The notes under the pieces: generated by a model
Databases searched by the model: none
Told to the model about the DNA's origin: nothing
The model's input: only the letters and a program-made list of their open reading frames with translations
Translations under genes and position numbers: made by a program
Assembly: GCA_945871445.1 (NCBI GenBank)
Contig: CAMBWI010000002.1
Span: forward strand, 26,334 to 90,333
From: Singulisphaera sp. GP187
GTDB taxonomy: Bacteria; Planctomycetota; Phycisphaerae; Phycisphaerales; SM1A02
Length of the DNA stretch: 64,000 nt
Direction of reading: 5' to 3'
In this document: positions 53,084 through 62,047 of the stretch, one piece after another
How the letters are laid out: each line of letters begins with the position of its first letter
Position numbering within the stretch: position 1 is the first letter of the stretch

Positions 53084-54035
53084 AAGCGTCGCATTGAAAA
53101 ACACGGTCGCGTTGTCGGCCAGTAATTTCTCGAAGAATTTTTTGTGAAACAAATTTATCAACGATCGCTTGCGCTGCGCGGAAAGTGATTCCCATTCTGA
53201 CAGCTGCGTCAGCAACATTCGTCTGCGGCTTTGCAATCAACGACTCCGCGAGTTCTATGCAATTTTTTGGAGCACGCATTTCGGCGGCGCATTCCAAAAG
53301 TCGAATACGTTCTTTCTTGGCTCTCACAAGCGCAGCGATCAAGCGATCTGATTCCGCGGCTACTTCAAGCAACCAAGCGTTGTGCCAGAAAGAAAACTTT
53401 TCCGCAGTCAATGCGTTGGCAAGTGCGCGTGCAAGAGTTGTTCGCTGTGTGTCGGAGGATGCTTGACCAGCGACAAGTGTTGCGGGCAATTCCACGCCAA
53501 TAGAAATGAGACGCGCTGCGTGAGCGTGCGCAATAATCTCGCTGTCGTTTGCGTATGGCTGCGTGATGCCAAAGAGCCAGATCGTCCACGATGCCGCGCG
53601 TAATGCAAAGTCAGCTCGTTCGTGTGTTGTCACTGTGGAGCAATCGACAGCAGTGCTCCAACCTTTTAAAATCGACGGCAACCACGATGGTGGTGGGGGA
53701 ACACTCGCGATGCCATCGCGTGTATCAGATGCGATACCAAGCCACGCAGTGGTGTTGCGTGGCGAAGAAATGTTTTGCGCAAGTTCGTAACGCGCCGCAA
53801 GTCGTGCTTGAATTGTTGTGCTCCAATCACACGCTTCCAACCAACCTGCGAGCCTTCCAAGAGAGTGCAACGCAAGCGCAGTTTCCTTCGTCGATGCGAT
53901 TGTTGGCACAGACGCATTTGGGCGAAGCGACCAAGTAGTCACTGGAAGGCGGCGGACGATTTCGAATGTGCCAAGTTCGCTTGTGGGAGCGACATCATTG
54001 GCGCGCGCGGGGAGAGATTGGGTTGAGGTAGTCAT
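53037..54035 (-). CDS. Fic-like protein with a degenerate active-site motif and C-terminal winged helix
   Basis: ATG 54035 overlaps the upstream stop as ATGA, giving 332 residues. The middle carries a PPPPSWLP segment like the one before the Fic domain, then a block whose active-site row reads ITQPYANDSEI instead of the HPFxxGNGR motif. The histidine and the GN(G/K)R nucleotide site are therefore lost. The C-terminal winged helix (MGITFRAAQAIVDKF, then ILREITGRQRDRVF) closely resembles the one in Fic-DOC proteins. Fic enzymes transfer AMP or other nucleotides to proteins. This one is probably an inactive regulator or DNA-binding protein. I rate the fold call moderate. Confidence 0.5.
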   Translation of the reverse strand: MTTSTQSLPARANDVAPTSELGTFEIVRRLPVTTWSLRPNASVPTIASTKETALALHSLGRLAGWLEACDWSTTIQARLAARYELAQNISSPRNTTAWLGIASDTRDGIASVPPPPSWLPSILKGWSTAVDCSTVTTHERADFALRAASWTIWLFGITQPYANDSEIIAHAHAARLISIGVELPATLVAGQASSDTQRTTLARALANALTAEKFSFWHNAWLLEVAAESDRLIAALVRAKKERIRLLECAAEMRAPKNCIELAESLIAKPQTNVADAAVRMGITFRAAQAIVDKFVSQKILREITGRQRDRVFQCDAFSDQMLFASPLDRLQ

Positions 54036-56566
54036 TGTGATATTCGCCACAAAAGTACATCAGCGGGCGAAAGTGTCCAATCGTTGCTGAAAAATGCAGC
54101 AGCAACTGCGCCAATTGGCCCAACTTCGAGCATTTTTGCCCGAAAAATGGCCAGATCTGGATATCCAGTTCCAGCGACAAAGTATGGCGCACGGTCGAGG
54201 AGACTTTGGCCAGTTGCGCCAGTTCCGGCGATGACGCCGACGAGTGCTGTATCGGAATGTGGACGAGGAAAAACAAAGAGTGCGCCAAGATCATCGCCCT
54301 TGATTGTTGTTGTTGCGTTGTTGGAAGTTGTCGCAGTGATTTCATTGTTGCGCACGGTGATGGGAGATTTTTCAAGTAGCGAATTCCACGCAGCGTTTGT
54401 GTCGGCGTTGCCATAGAGAATGACATTGCGATTCTTGAAGAGTATGTTTTCAGATTGAAGAAATGATTTGTCGTCGATGATTTCGAATGACGCATTTCCG
54501 CGATATACAAATTGTTCGTTGTCATATCGAGCCTTCGCCAACAGAGCGTTCGTTTGCGTTTGTGTTCCTGATGTTCCATACACAAGCACAGGATGATTTG
54601 TGAACGCAGTCTTGAATGGACCCATACGAGCCGCACACTTTTGATTTGGATTTGGCGCACTGCTGATTTGCCACGGTGTGGGTGTTCCATTTTGCGAAAT
54701 GGTTCGCGACAGCCAAAGAAGGTCGCCACCATCTGGCTCCGTTGTAGTCAATTTCACACCGTCGATGTCGAGCGTGATTTCGTTCTCGTCGCCATCGAGA
54801 TCAACCGAGAGTCCAAGCCGTGCGATATTCGAAGTTGTGCCACTAACAGTCTTTGCCTTTCGGTCAATCGTCAGATCGGCGTGGCTTGGGTCGAGTGCAA
54901 CCAACTGCGCGTCGATTGTTATCCAACCATTTGTCGCATGATTGTTTGGAGAAATAGTTGTAAACGAAATGTGATCGCGAGATTCTGGCAGAGGCAAGAT
55001 GCGAGCCTTGAGAAAATCCATAAGTGGCGGCCAATCGACACATTCGTTTCCCCACCAATGTCCAGCACCAGGTTGTTCGTGATATGTGAAGTCGGGATGG
55101 AACGTTCCAAGTTGAGTGCGCATCTCGCGCGCTTCAGTCACGGGAACATTGTCGTCTGCATCTCCATGCAAGACATAAACACCTTGTGAGGCATAGTTGT
55201 CTCTCAAGAGCAGAGTGCGACTTGGATTTGCAGATCGATCAAGAATCCTTCCAACAAAATCATTCGCATCAATCGCGGCGATCGGAGCTTTGACATAGGT
55301 AAAAAACGAAATCCACCCAGCACTTGGAGCAATCGCTGCGAAAATATCGCTGTTTTGCGCGCCAATTTGCCATGTTCCGTGACCACCCATCGAGTGACCA
55401 GTCAACCATTGACGGCGTGGATCGGTGCGAAAGCGTTCGCGCGCCGTGTCGAGAACTTCAAGCGCGTCGATTCGCCCCCAATCTTCCCAGTCGAAACCAT
55501 ATGGTCTTCGATTTGTTGGCGCGACAATAAATGCCCACTCTCGTGGCGTATAGCACTGCGCTTGACCGAAACCTTCGACGCTTGCACCGTGAAGCGTAAG
55601 GACGATTCCAGGATGAGTTTCACTTTTTTCGGATGGCTTTGTCGCGGGCACGACAGCAAAATATTGTGCGCTGCCTTCGATTTTGCTTTGAAATGTTTCT
55701 TTGCGTGTTGCGTTTGAAGTTTTCACAGTCAATTCGATTGTTGTTTCGTCGAGCATTCCTTTCGCGTCGCCTTCTGAAGAATCAGCATGAACAAGAGCGA
55801 CACGAAATCGAGCAGGACCTTCAAGTCCAAATGGTCCGCTTCGAATGCGTGCAGGTGCTTTGAAGATGCCAAGCGGAGCGATCATTGTGACTGGCGTGCG
55901 AGTTGTGACACCATCTTGTGATTCGATTTCAATCGCAAGGTTTGTTGCTGGTGCGTTTGCTGCATTGATAATCCGAATGCCAATCCATGCATCAAGAGCT
56001 TCTCCAACGACAAGATCTGGCGCAGTCAGGTCGCGGGTGTCTAACTGCGGACCACCGATGCGGGGGGTGACAAGTTTTGCTGAAATCGGTCCACGGCCAG
56101 CAGCGAAGATCAGTTTGTTTTCACCTTGATTGATATCGAGTGGAATGCGTTGATATCCAGTTGCGTATGGATCGCCCATGTGCGGGCCGTTTGAATAAAC
56201 CATTCCATGACCCGTAGCTTCCAAGATCATGATTTGTTTTTTTGGACTTTCAAACGAGAGCACGAGATATCCGCCAGTGAATGCAGTGGAATCAAACGAT
56301 CCGTTTTCGTCTGGCTTTATTTCTGTCCAAACTCCCTTTGTTTGCGACGATTTTTCTGAAGAAATTTGAAGTGGAATTGCAACACGATCGCCCGCCTTGG
56401 GATCAAAAGTTCCAGCGACAATTTGTGCTGCGACACCATCAATTTGGACGGGAGATCTTGCTGATCGTGCAACGCCAGAAATTGCGATGCCCTTTGGCGC
56501 AACGATTGTCTGTGCGGGGGAGAGTGTTGTGGAGAGAGCGATTAGTACGGTGATGCTTGTCAACAT
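54032..56566 (-). CDS. Secreted alpha/beta-hydrolase (prolyl-oligopeptidase-type) protein
   Basis: A signal helix opens the 844-residue protein (MLTSITVLIALSTTLSPA). A beta-rich region follows. The hydrolase core has the nucleophile elbow TGHSMGGHGTW near residue 390, an acidic residue in HGDADDNVP, and a histidine in GAGHWWGNE. These form a plausible Ser-Asp-His triad. The C-terminal third (after residue 540) is an extra domain with no recognised family. Likely extracellular esterase or peptidase; substrate unknown. Its stop overlaps the start of the Fic-like gene by 4 bases. Confidence 0.82.
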   Translation of the reverse strand: MLTSITVLIALSTTLSPAQTIVAPKGIAISGVARSARSPVQIDGVAAQIVAGTFDPKAGDRVAIPLQISSEKSSQTKGVWTEIKPDENGSFDSTAFTGGYLVLSFESPKKQIMILEATGHGMVYSNGPHMGDPYATGYQRIPLDINQGENKLIFAAGRGPISAKLVTPRIGGPQLDTRDLTAPDLVVGEALDAWIGIRIINAANAPATNLAIEIESQDGVTTRTPVTMIAPLGIFKAPARIRSGPFGLEGPARFRVALVHADSSEGDAKGMLDETTIELTVKTSNATRKETFQSKIEGSAQYFAVVPATKPSEKSETHPGIVLTLHGASVEGFGQAQCYTPREWAFIVAPTNRRPYGFDWEDWGRIDALEVLDTARERFRTDPRRQWLTGHSMGGHGTWQIGAQNSDIFAAIAPSAGWISFFTYVKAPIAAIDANDFVGRILDRSANPSRTLLLRDNYASQGVYVLHGDADDNVPVTEAREMRTQLGTFHPDFTYHEQPGAGHWWGNECVDWPPLMDFLKARILPLPESRDHISFTTISPNNHATNGWITIDAQLVALDPSHADLTIDRKAKTVSGTTSNIARLGLSVDLDGDENEITLDIDGVKLTTTEPDGGDLLWLSRTISQNGTPTPWQISSAPNPNQKCAARMGPFKTAFTNHPVLVYGTSGTQTQTNALLAKARYDNEQFVYRGNASFEIIDDKSFLQSENILFKNRNVILYGNADTNAAWNSLLEKSPITVRNNEITATTSNNATTTIKGDDLGALFVFPRPHSDTALVGVIAGTGATGQSLLDRAPYFVAGTGYPDLAIFRAKMLEVGPIGAVAAAFFSNDWTLSPADVLLWRISQ

Positions 56567-56588
56567 TCCAAGACTTTACCCGCCGAAG

Positions 56589-56843
56589 CTAGGTGATTTT
56601 ATATGGATCAGAAGTCGAGCTAGTTCCAGAGACATCGAATCTGCTTTTGAGTTGGATTGTTCTCGAGTCGACACGATTGATAAATGTGGATTGTGTGGCA
56701 AGAGTCCGCATTGCATCGGGTGTTTCTGCAGGAGTAGTCGTCGGGCGGATGATCGGCGTTGCAATATCTTCGGTGCTCGAGCGCAGAAGTGCAACAACAG
56801 CTGCAACAATCAAAACAGAAATAATGATCCAGAACCAACGCAT
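56589..56843 (-). CDS. Small single-pass membrane protein
   Basis: One helix (FWIIISVLIVAAVVALL) near the N-terminus is followed by a Thr/Pro/Ser-rich tail of about 60 residues. Eighty-four residues in total, no family recognised. It is 22 bases upstream of the hydrolase gene on the same strand, so co-transcription is likely. Confidence 0.55.
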   Translation of the reverse strand: MRWFWIIISVLIVAAVVALLRSSTEDIATPIIRPTTTPAETPDAMRTLATQSTFINRVDSRTIQLKSRFDVSGTSSTSDPYKIT

Positions 56844-56853
56844 CCCATCGATG

Positions 56854-57465
56854 CTATGCGGTCAATGATGCACAAATTTTTATTGCGCATTCTTGAGCAC
56901 TGCTCTCGTTTGTTTTGACGTGCACATCTGGATGAATCGGCGCTTCGTATGGATCTGAAACACCTGTGAAAGCTAGAATTTCTCCAGCGCGCGCTTTTTT
57001 GTAAAGTCCCTTTGGATCGCGTGATTCTGCAACCACAAGTGGAACATCAACAAAAACTTCGACAAATGCGATTCCAAGTTTGTTATGGCGCGCTCGAACC
57101 GCATCACGGTCGGATCGATATGGGCTGACCATACTGACGATTGCAATTGCACCGCTTTCAGCCAAAAGAAGGGCAGATTCTCCTGCTCTGCGAACAGCTT
57201 CCGCTCGGCCATACGCATCAAATCCCAGTCCTGCGTTGAGCCCATGTCGAAGTGTGTCGCCATCCAGAATGAGCGCTGGGATTTTCTTTGCAAGCTGCAT
57301 CTCTTCGATCAACAAAGCAATCGTGCTCTTGCCAGATGCTGGAAGTCCAGTCAGCCAAATTGTGCAACCTCGGCGGCCGAGTAACCGAACACGACGATCG
57401 ACCGAGAGTCGCTCGTGTGGAATTGCGCCAGGAGTTGGGCTTGGTGTTGGTGAGTGATTGGTCAT
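56854..57465 (-). CDS. cysC: Adenylylsulfate (APS) kinase
   Basis: CysC phosphorylates APS to PAPS. Walker A is TGLPASGKST, followed by ILDGDTLRHGLNAGLGF and a VSMVSPYRSDR block, then VDVPLVVAESRDPKGLYKKAR. These are the full set of CysC motifs. The ATG at 57465 overlaps the permease stop (ATGA) and gives 203 residues. It is next to a putative sulfate permease and the cysDN genes, which support a sulfate-assimilation role. A second, shortened APS-kinase-like domain is fused to CysN downstream. Confidence 0.92.
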   Translation of the reverse strand: MTNHSPTPSPTPGAIPHERLSVDRRVRLLGRRGCTIWLTGLPASGKSTIALLIEEMQLAKKIPALILDGDTLRHGLNAGLGFDAYGRAEAVRRAGESALLLAESGAIAIVSMVSPYRSDRDAVRARHNKLGIAFVEVFVDVPLVVAESRDPKGLYKKARAGEILAFTGVSDPYEAPIHPDVHVKTNESSAQECAIKICASLTA

Positions 57466-59264
57466 GTTGAGCCCCAGAGACCATACTGCCACGCGAGTAG
57501 AGATAGTGTGGCGATGAATGCAATGATGTTGAGCGGTAGTCCAAATCGCACAAAGTCGCTGAATCGATAACCGCCTGGACCGTAAATCATGAGATTGGTT
57601 TGGTAGCCAATTGGTGTTGCAAATGCTGCGCTTGCTGCAAACATCACAGCGAAAACAAATGGCATCGGATCTGTATTCGCTTGCGATGCAGTCGCAAGCG
57701 CGATGGGAAAAATGATCACAGCAGCTGCTGCATTGGAAATTAGAGATGTCAACAAGACGGTTACGAGATAGACAGCAGCAAGACTTGCAAGAATCGAACC
57801 AGATCCAAGTCCAACAATAAATTGTCCGATCGACGCACCGAGCCCGCTGGACTCGACCGCTTTGGAAAGCCCAAGTCCCGCACCAATGACAAGCAGTATC
57901 GAAATATCAATCGAGGCTCGCGCATCAGCTGGACGCAAACATCCACACACAACCATCGCAACTGCAGCTGCGAGTGCTGGTGCCAGCATATTTCCCGAAT
58001 ATGTAGCAACGCCAATCATTGCGACGAGTATTGAAAGTGCAAGCATTGCTCGCCCTGGCCGCAAGTCGGAACTTGGCAAGCCACTCACAAGGAAAAAATC
58101 TCTGCTTGATCGATTGCGAGAGAGAAAACTTTCGTTTGCTTCAAGCAGAAGCGTGTCGCCAATTTGTAGAACAATATCTCCGATTCGGCCAGTTACACGC
58201 TCTCCATTTCGTGCGACAGCGATCACGGCTGCGTCATATCGAGCGCGAAATCCGAATTCACGAATCGACCTGCCGAGTCCTGGAAATGAGTTCGAAACAA
58301 CCGCTTCGATCATCAATCGTCCGCGAGAATTTGCAGGAGCTTTCTTTTCTCCGTCAGGATTTAATCCTGGGGTTGAGCGCAATGCGATGATTTGTTCGAC
58401 CGCGCCAGCGAAAACGAGCGTGTCGTTTCCGCGCAGTCTTTGAGATGGACCAGGTGCGGAAATAGAATCACCAGATCGTTCGATTTCAACGAGAAAGAGT
58501 CCATCAAGTCTGCGGAGTTTGGCTTCGGCAATTGTTCGTCCATCAAGTGGACCGCCAGCAGCAACTTCAAGTCGCGCTGTGTATTGCCGAGGATCAGCTA
58601 GAGGTTCGATGACAGGAATGCGCTCTGGAAGAAGTTTTGGTGCAGCAAAGATGAGATAAATAATTCCAATAATTGCAAGTGGTAATCCGATGGGAGCGAG
58701 CTCGAAGAATCGGATTGTGTGCAGGGGGTGCAACTCATTTGGTACTGCAGAGTTGATCGTAGATTCGACAAGCCCTGCGACAACAAGATTCGTGCTCGTT
58801 CCAATAATGGTTATTGTTCCGCCAAGCGTTGTCGCAAAGCAGAGCGGCATAAGAAGTTTTGATGGCGAGTATTTCTGGCGCTTTGCAAAATCAATCGTGG
58901 CGGGAGTCAGCACAGCAACGATTGGAGTGTTGTTCAGAAACGAACTAGCAAACGCTGTTGGAATGCAGAGATTTGCCAGCGACGTGCGAATTCCAACGCC
59001 AGGTCGCAGCAAGAGCGATGTGAGCCATTGAATTGTTCCTGTGTTCTGCATACCCGCAGCAACAACAAAGAGTGCGGCGATGGTCAGAAGTCCCTCATTC
59101 CCAAAGCCGCGAATAGCCGTTGTCGCATCAATGACGCCAAAAACCATCACGACGACCAATCCACAAAGTAACGCGATGTCTGGGGATCGACCGCGGATCA
59201 TCAAAATGACCGCGGTTACAAAAACCGCACCAACCAGCCATGGCTGCCAGAGAAGGGGATCCAT
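57462..59264 (-). CDS. SLC13-family permease with two TrkA-C domains, probable sulfate transporter
   Basis: Many transmembrane helices on both sides flank a soluble middle part with two RCK-C-type domains (LEVAAGGPLDGRTIAEAKL, written in part as GGPLDGRTIAEAKLRRLDG, and FPGLGRSIREFGFRARY). The SLC13 group moves sulfate or dicarboxylates, often with sodium. Neighbouring cysC, cysD and cysN suggest sulfate. The start is uncertain. ATG 59264 leaves 48 bases to cysD, while ATG 59327 and a frame to 59357 would overlap it. It overlaps cysC by 4 bases. Confidence 0.82.
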   Translation of the reverse strand: MDPLLWQPWLVGAVFVTAVILMIRGRSPDIALLCGLVVVMVFGVIDATTAIRGFGNEGLLTIAALFVVAAGMQNTGTIQWLTSLLLRPGVGIRTSLANLCIPTAFASSFLNNTPIVAVLTPATIDFAKRQKYSPSKLLMPLCFATTLGGTITIIGTSTNLVVAGLVESTINSAVPNELHPLHTIRFFELAPIGLPLAIIGIIYLIFAAPKLLPERIPVIEPLADPRQYTARLEVAAGGPLDGRTIAEAKLRRLDGLFLVEIERSGDSISAPGPSQRLRGNDTLVFAGAVEQIIALRSTPGLNPDGEKKAPANSRGRLMIEAVVSNSFPGLGRSIREFGFRARYDAAVIAVARNGERVTGRIGDIVLQIGDTLLLEANESFLSRNRSSRDFFLVSGLPSSDLRPGRAMLALSILVAMIGVATYSGNMLAPALAAAVAMVVCGCLRPADARASIDISILLVIGAGLGLSKAVESSGLGASIGQFIVGLGSGSILASLAAVYLVTVLLTSLISNAAAAVIIFPIALATASQANTDPMPFVFAVMFAASAAFATPIGYQTNLMIYGPGGYRFSDFVRFGLPLNIIAFIATLSLLAWQYGLWGST

Positions 59265-59312
59265 CTCCCGAAAGAGTAACGCAACCGCTACGCTTTCGTT
59301 GTTGGACAAAGA

Positions 59313-60212
59313 ATGCAACTGACTCATCTTGACATTCTCGAAGCCGAAGCAATTCACATCTTGCGAGAGACTGCTGCCAGTTTTGAGCGACCAGTTTTGA
59401 TGTATTCGATCGGCAAGGATTCGACCGTGCTTTTACATCTGGCGATAAAGGCATTTTGGCCAGCAAAGCCACCGTTTTCGCTGCTGCATATTGATACAAC
59501 CTGGAAATTTCGAGAGATGATTTCGTTTCGCGACGCCACGGTCGCTCGTCTGGGGGTGGACCTTCGTGTGCATATCAACGAAGAAGGTGTGCGACAAGGG
59601 ATTTCTCCGATCACGCACGGAAGCAAGGTTCATACGGATGTGATGAAGACACAAGGCCTTCGGCAGGCGCTCGAAGCGGGGAAGCACGACGCTGCGATTG
59701 GTGGAGCAAGGCGTGATGAAGAAAAGAGTCGTGCGAAGGAACGTATTTTCAGTTTTCGAGATCGCAACCACAGATGGGATCCGAAGAATCAACGCCCCGA
59801 ACTTTGGAATTTATACAACACACGATTGAATGAAGGAGAGAGCATTCGTGTTTTTCCACTTTCAAATTGGACGGAGCTTGATGTTTGGTTGTATATCCAT
59901 CGTCACAATTTGCCTGTTGTGCCTTTGTATTTCGCAAAGACTCGACCGATTGTCGAGCGCGACGGCATGTTGATCATGCGTGATGATGAGCGCTTTGAAT
60001 TGAAGCCTGGCGAGAAAGTTGTTCAGCGAAAAGTTCGCTTTCGTACGCTGGGTTGTTATCCGCTCAGCGGCGCTATCGAGAGCGATGCGGACACGATGGA
60101 AAAAATCATCGAAGAAATGTTGCTTGCACGAACAAGTGAGCGTCAAGGAAGACTGATCGATCACGATCAATCTGGAAGTATGGAAGAAAAAAAGAGAGAG
60201 GGTTATTTCTGA
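59313..60212 (+). CDS. cysD: Sulfate adenylyltransferase small subunit CysD
   Basis: With CysN this subunit makes APS from ATP and sulfate. The opening resembles E. coli CysD ([17 protein letters not shown]). The PP-loop is [17 protein letters not shown]. Sequence after [14 protein letters not shown] and [12 protein letters not shown] are also typical. At 299 residues it is complete. Its stop overlaps the cysN ATG by 1 base (TGATG), so the two are translationally coupled. Confidence 0.95.
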   Translation: MQLTHLDILEAEAIHILRETAASFERPVLMYSIGKDSTVLLHLAIKAFWPAKPPFSLLHIDTTWKFREMISFRDATVARLGVDLRVHINEEGVRQGISPITHGSKVHTDVMKTQGLRQALEAGKHDAAIGGARRDEEKSRAKERIFSFRDRNHRWDPKNQRPELWNLYNTRLNEGESIRVFPLSNWTELDVWLYIHRHNLPVVPLYFAKTRPIVERDGMLIMRDDERFELKPGEKVVQRKVRFRTLGCYPLSGAIESDADTMEKIIEEMLLARTSERQGRLIDHDQSGSMEEKKREGYF

Positions 60213-62035
60213 TGACACTCTCTTTTACAGCAGGCGGGTCAGTCAACGATTATCTCGATCGATATGAGCGCAACGAGTTGTTGCGCTTTCTCACTTGCGG
60301 TTCTGTCGATGATGGCAAGAGCACGCTCATCGGGCGACTTCTGTACGACACAGGTCGGTTGTACGACGATCACTTGAAGGCGATCGAGTCCGAGAGCAAG
60401 GTGCATGGAACGCAAGGCGGCGCTTTAGATTTGGCGCTTGTTGTCGATGGCCTGAAAGCAGAACGCGAACAAGGTATCACGATTGATGTTGCGTATCGAT
60501 ACTTCGCGACGGCTCGTCGGAGTTTCATCATCGCCGATTGTCCAGGGCACGAACAGTACACGCGCAATATGGCGACAGGTGCGAGTCACTGTCAGTTGGC
60601 GATCACACTGATTGATGCACGCCATGGTGTCAGCACGCAAACTCGAAGGCATGCGTTTATCGCCAGCTTGCTTGGACTGCGTCAGGTTGTTGCTGCGGTG
60701 AATAAGATGGATTTGGTTGGTTGGAGCGAGGCGAAATTTCGCGAAATTGAGCGGGAATTTATGGATTTTTGTGCGAGGCTGGGGATTGATCCTGTGGTCA
60801 TTCCAGTCAGCGCATTGACTGGCGAGAATGTCGTCAAGCGCGGATTGAATACGCCTTGGTATAGCGGATCTCCAATTTTGGAATTGCTTGAGACTCTTCC
60901 TGTCGATCATCCATCACCTGACGCGCCATTTCGTCTGCCAGTACAATATGTGATTCGTCCATCGCTGGACTTTCGTGGATTCGCTGGAACGATCTCATCT
61001 GGAAGTGTGAAGGTTGGTGATCGCGTTCGCATATTGCCGTCGGGACGAGAGACTCGCGTACGTCGTATCGCGCGTTCGTCAGAAGATGGCGGCGACTTAG
61101 CGATCGCAATTGCGCCGCAAAGTATCGTGATGACATTCGAAGATGAAGTTGATTGCAGTCGTGGCGATGTGGTTTCATCTGTCGGTGGTATGGCCGAAGC
61201 GATTGTTGCCCAATCATTCGAGGCGGATCTTGTGTGGATGGATGAGACTCCGCTGATGGCGGGTAAAAGCTTCATCTTAAAGAACGGGACGCGTTCGATA
61301 TCTGCTCGGATTGTTCGTGTTTGCCACAGAGTTGATGTCAATACACTCGAAACACACATCGCAGACACGCTTTCGCTGAATGACATTGGTCGTATCGAGA
61401 TCGAGACAGAGCAACCATTGGCGTTTGATTCGTACCGAAGAATCCGCCAAGCCGGCGCAATTATTTTGATTGATCGATTGACGAACGCCACGAGCGCAGC
61501 TGGGATGATTCGCACCGGCGATGCGAATGATCCACATATCAAGCGTGCGCACTGGGAGACGATTCCTATTTCGTCGATCAAACCGACTGCTGGTCGCAGT
61601 GCAATCACCGACAAAGATCGCAACAGCCGCTGGAGACAAAATCCGATTGCGATTCTTTTTCATGGAGCGCCCGGTAGTGGAAAAACGCAGCGCGCGTTTG
61701 AATTAGAACGACAACTCTGGGATGCTGGTCACGCTGCGATTGTGCTTGATGGACAAATGTTGCGCGCGGGACTGAGCAAAGATTTGTCATTTACAGAAGA
61801 GGATCGCAGCGAAAACCTGCGCCGTGCTGCGGAATTTGCGAAGATTTTGATGGATCAAGGATTTGTCGTGATTTTGAGCGTGGCTGCGCCACAAGCGCAA
61901 GCGAGAGAACTTGCGAGAAAACTGATTGGCGAGAATCGGTTTCTCTCATTTGATTGCGGGGCGGCCACTTTGCCAGATTCGCAAGCGATCTTGAAATTGG
62001 TTCAGGTTCGCATCGAAGGATCGAGTGCAAAGTAA
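60212..62035 (+). CDS. cysN: Sulfate adenylyltransferase large subunit CysN fused to a shortened APS-kinase domain
   Basis: The N-terminal 410 residues are a GTPase of the CysN type: GSVDDGKSTLIGRLLYDTG, DCPGHEQYTRNMATGAS and NKMDLV. The C-terminal 140 residues carry an APS-kinase-like P-loop (HGAPGSGKTQRA), then DGQMLRAGLSKDLSFTEEDR. The segments that in CysC bind substrate (SPFRADR and VDVPLxVCExRDPKGLYKKAR) are missing. The reading frame ends 25 residues later at a TAA, so this half is likely inactive or regulatory. A complete cysC is nearby. The two genes may represent a fusion after which a separate copy kept the activity. Confidence 0.9.
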   Translation: MTLSFTAGGSVNDYLDRYERNELLRFLTCGSVDDGKSTLIGRLLYDTGRLYDDHLKAIESESKVHGTQGGALDLALVVDGLKAEREQGITIDVAYRYFATARRSFIIADCPGHEQYTRNMATGASHCQLAITLIDARHGVSTQTRRHAFIASLLGLRQVVAAVNKMDLVGWSEAKFREIEREFMDFCARLGIDPVVIPVSALTGENVVKRGLNTPWYSGSPILELLETLPVDHPSPDAPFRLPVQYVIRPSLDFRGFAGTISSGSVKVGDRVRILPSGRETRVRRIARSSEDGGDLAIAIAPQSIVMTFEDEVDCSRGDVVSSVGGMAEAIVAQSFEADLVWMDETPLMAGKSFILKNGTRSISARIVRVCHRVDVNTLETHIADTLSLNDIGRIEIETEQPLAFDSYRRIRQAGAIILIDRLTNATSAAGMIRTGDANDPHIKRAHWETIPISSIKPTAGRSAITDKDRNSRWRQNPIAILFHGAPGSGKTQRAFELERQLWDAGHAAIVLDGQMLRAGLSKDLSFTEEDRSENLRRAAEFAKILMDQGFVVILSVAAPQAQARELARKLIGENRFLSFDCGAATLPDSQAILKLVQVRIEGSSAK

Positions 62036-62047
62036 GAGCAAGTTTTT

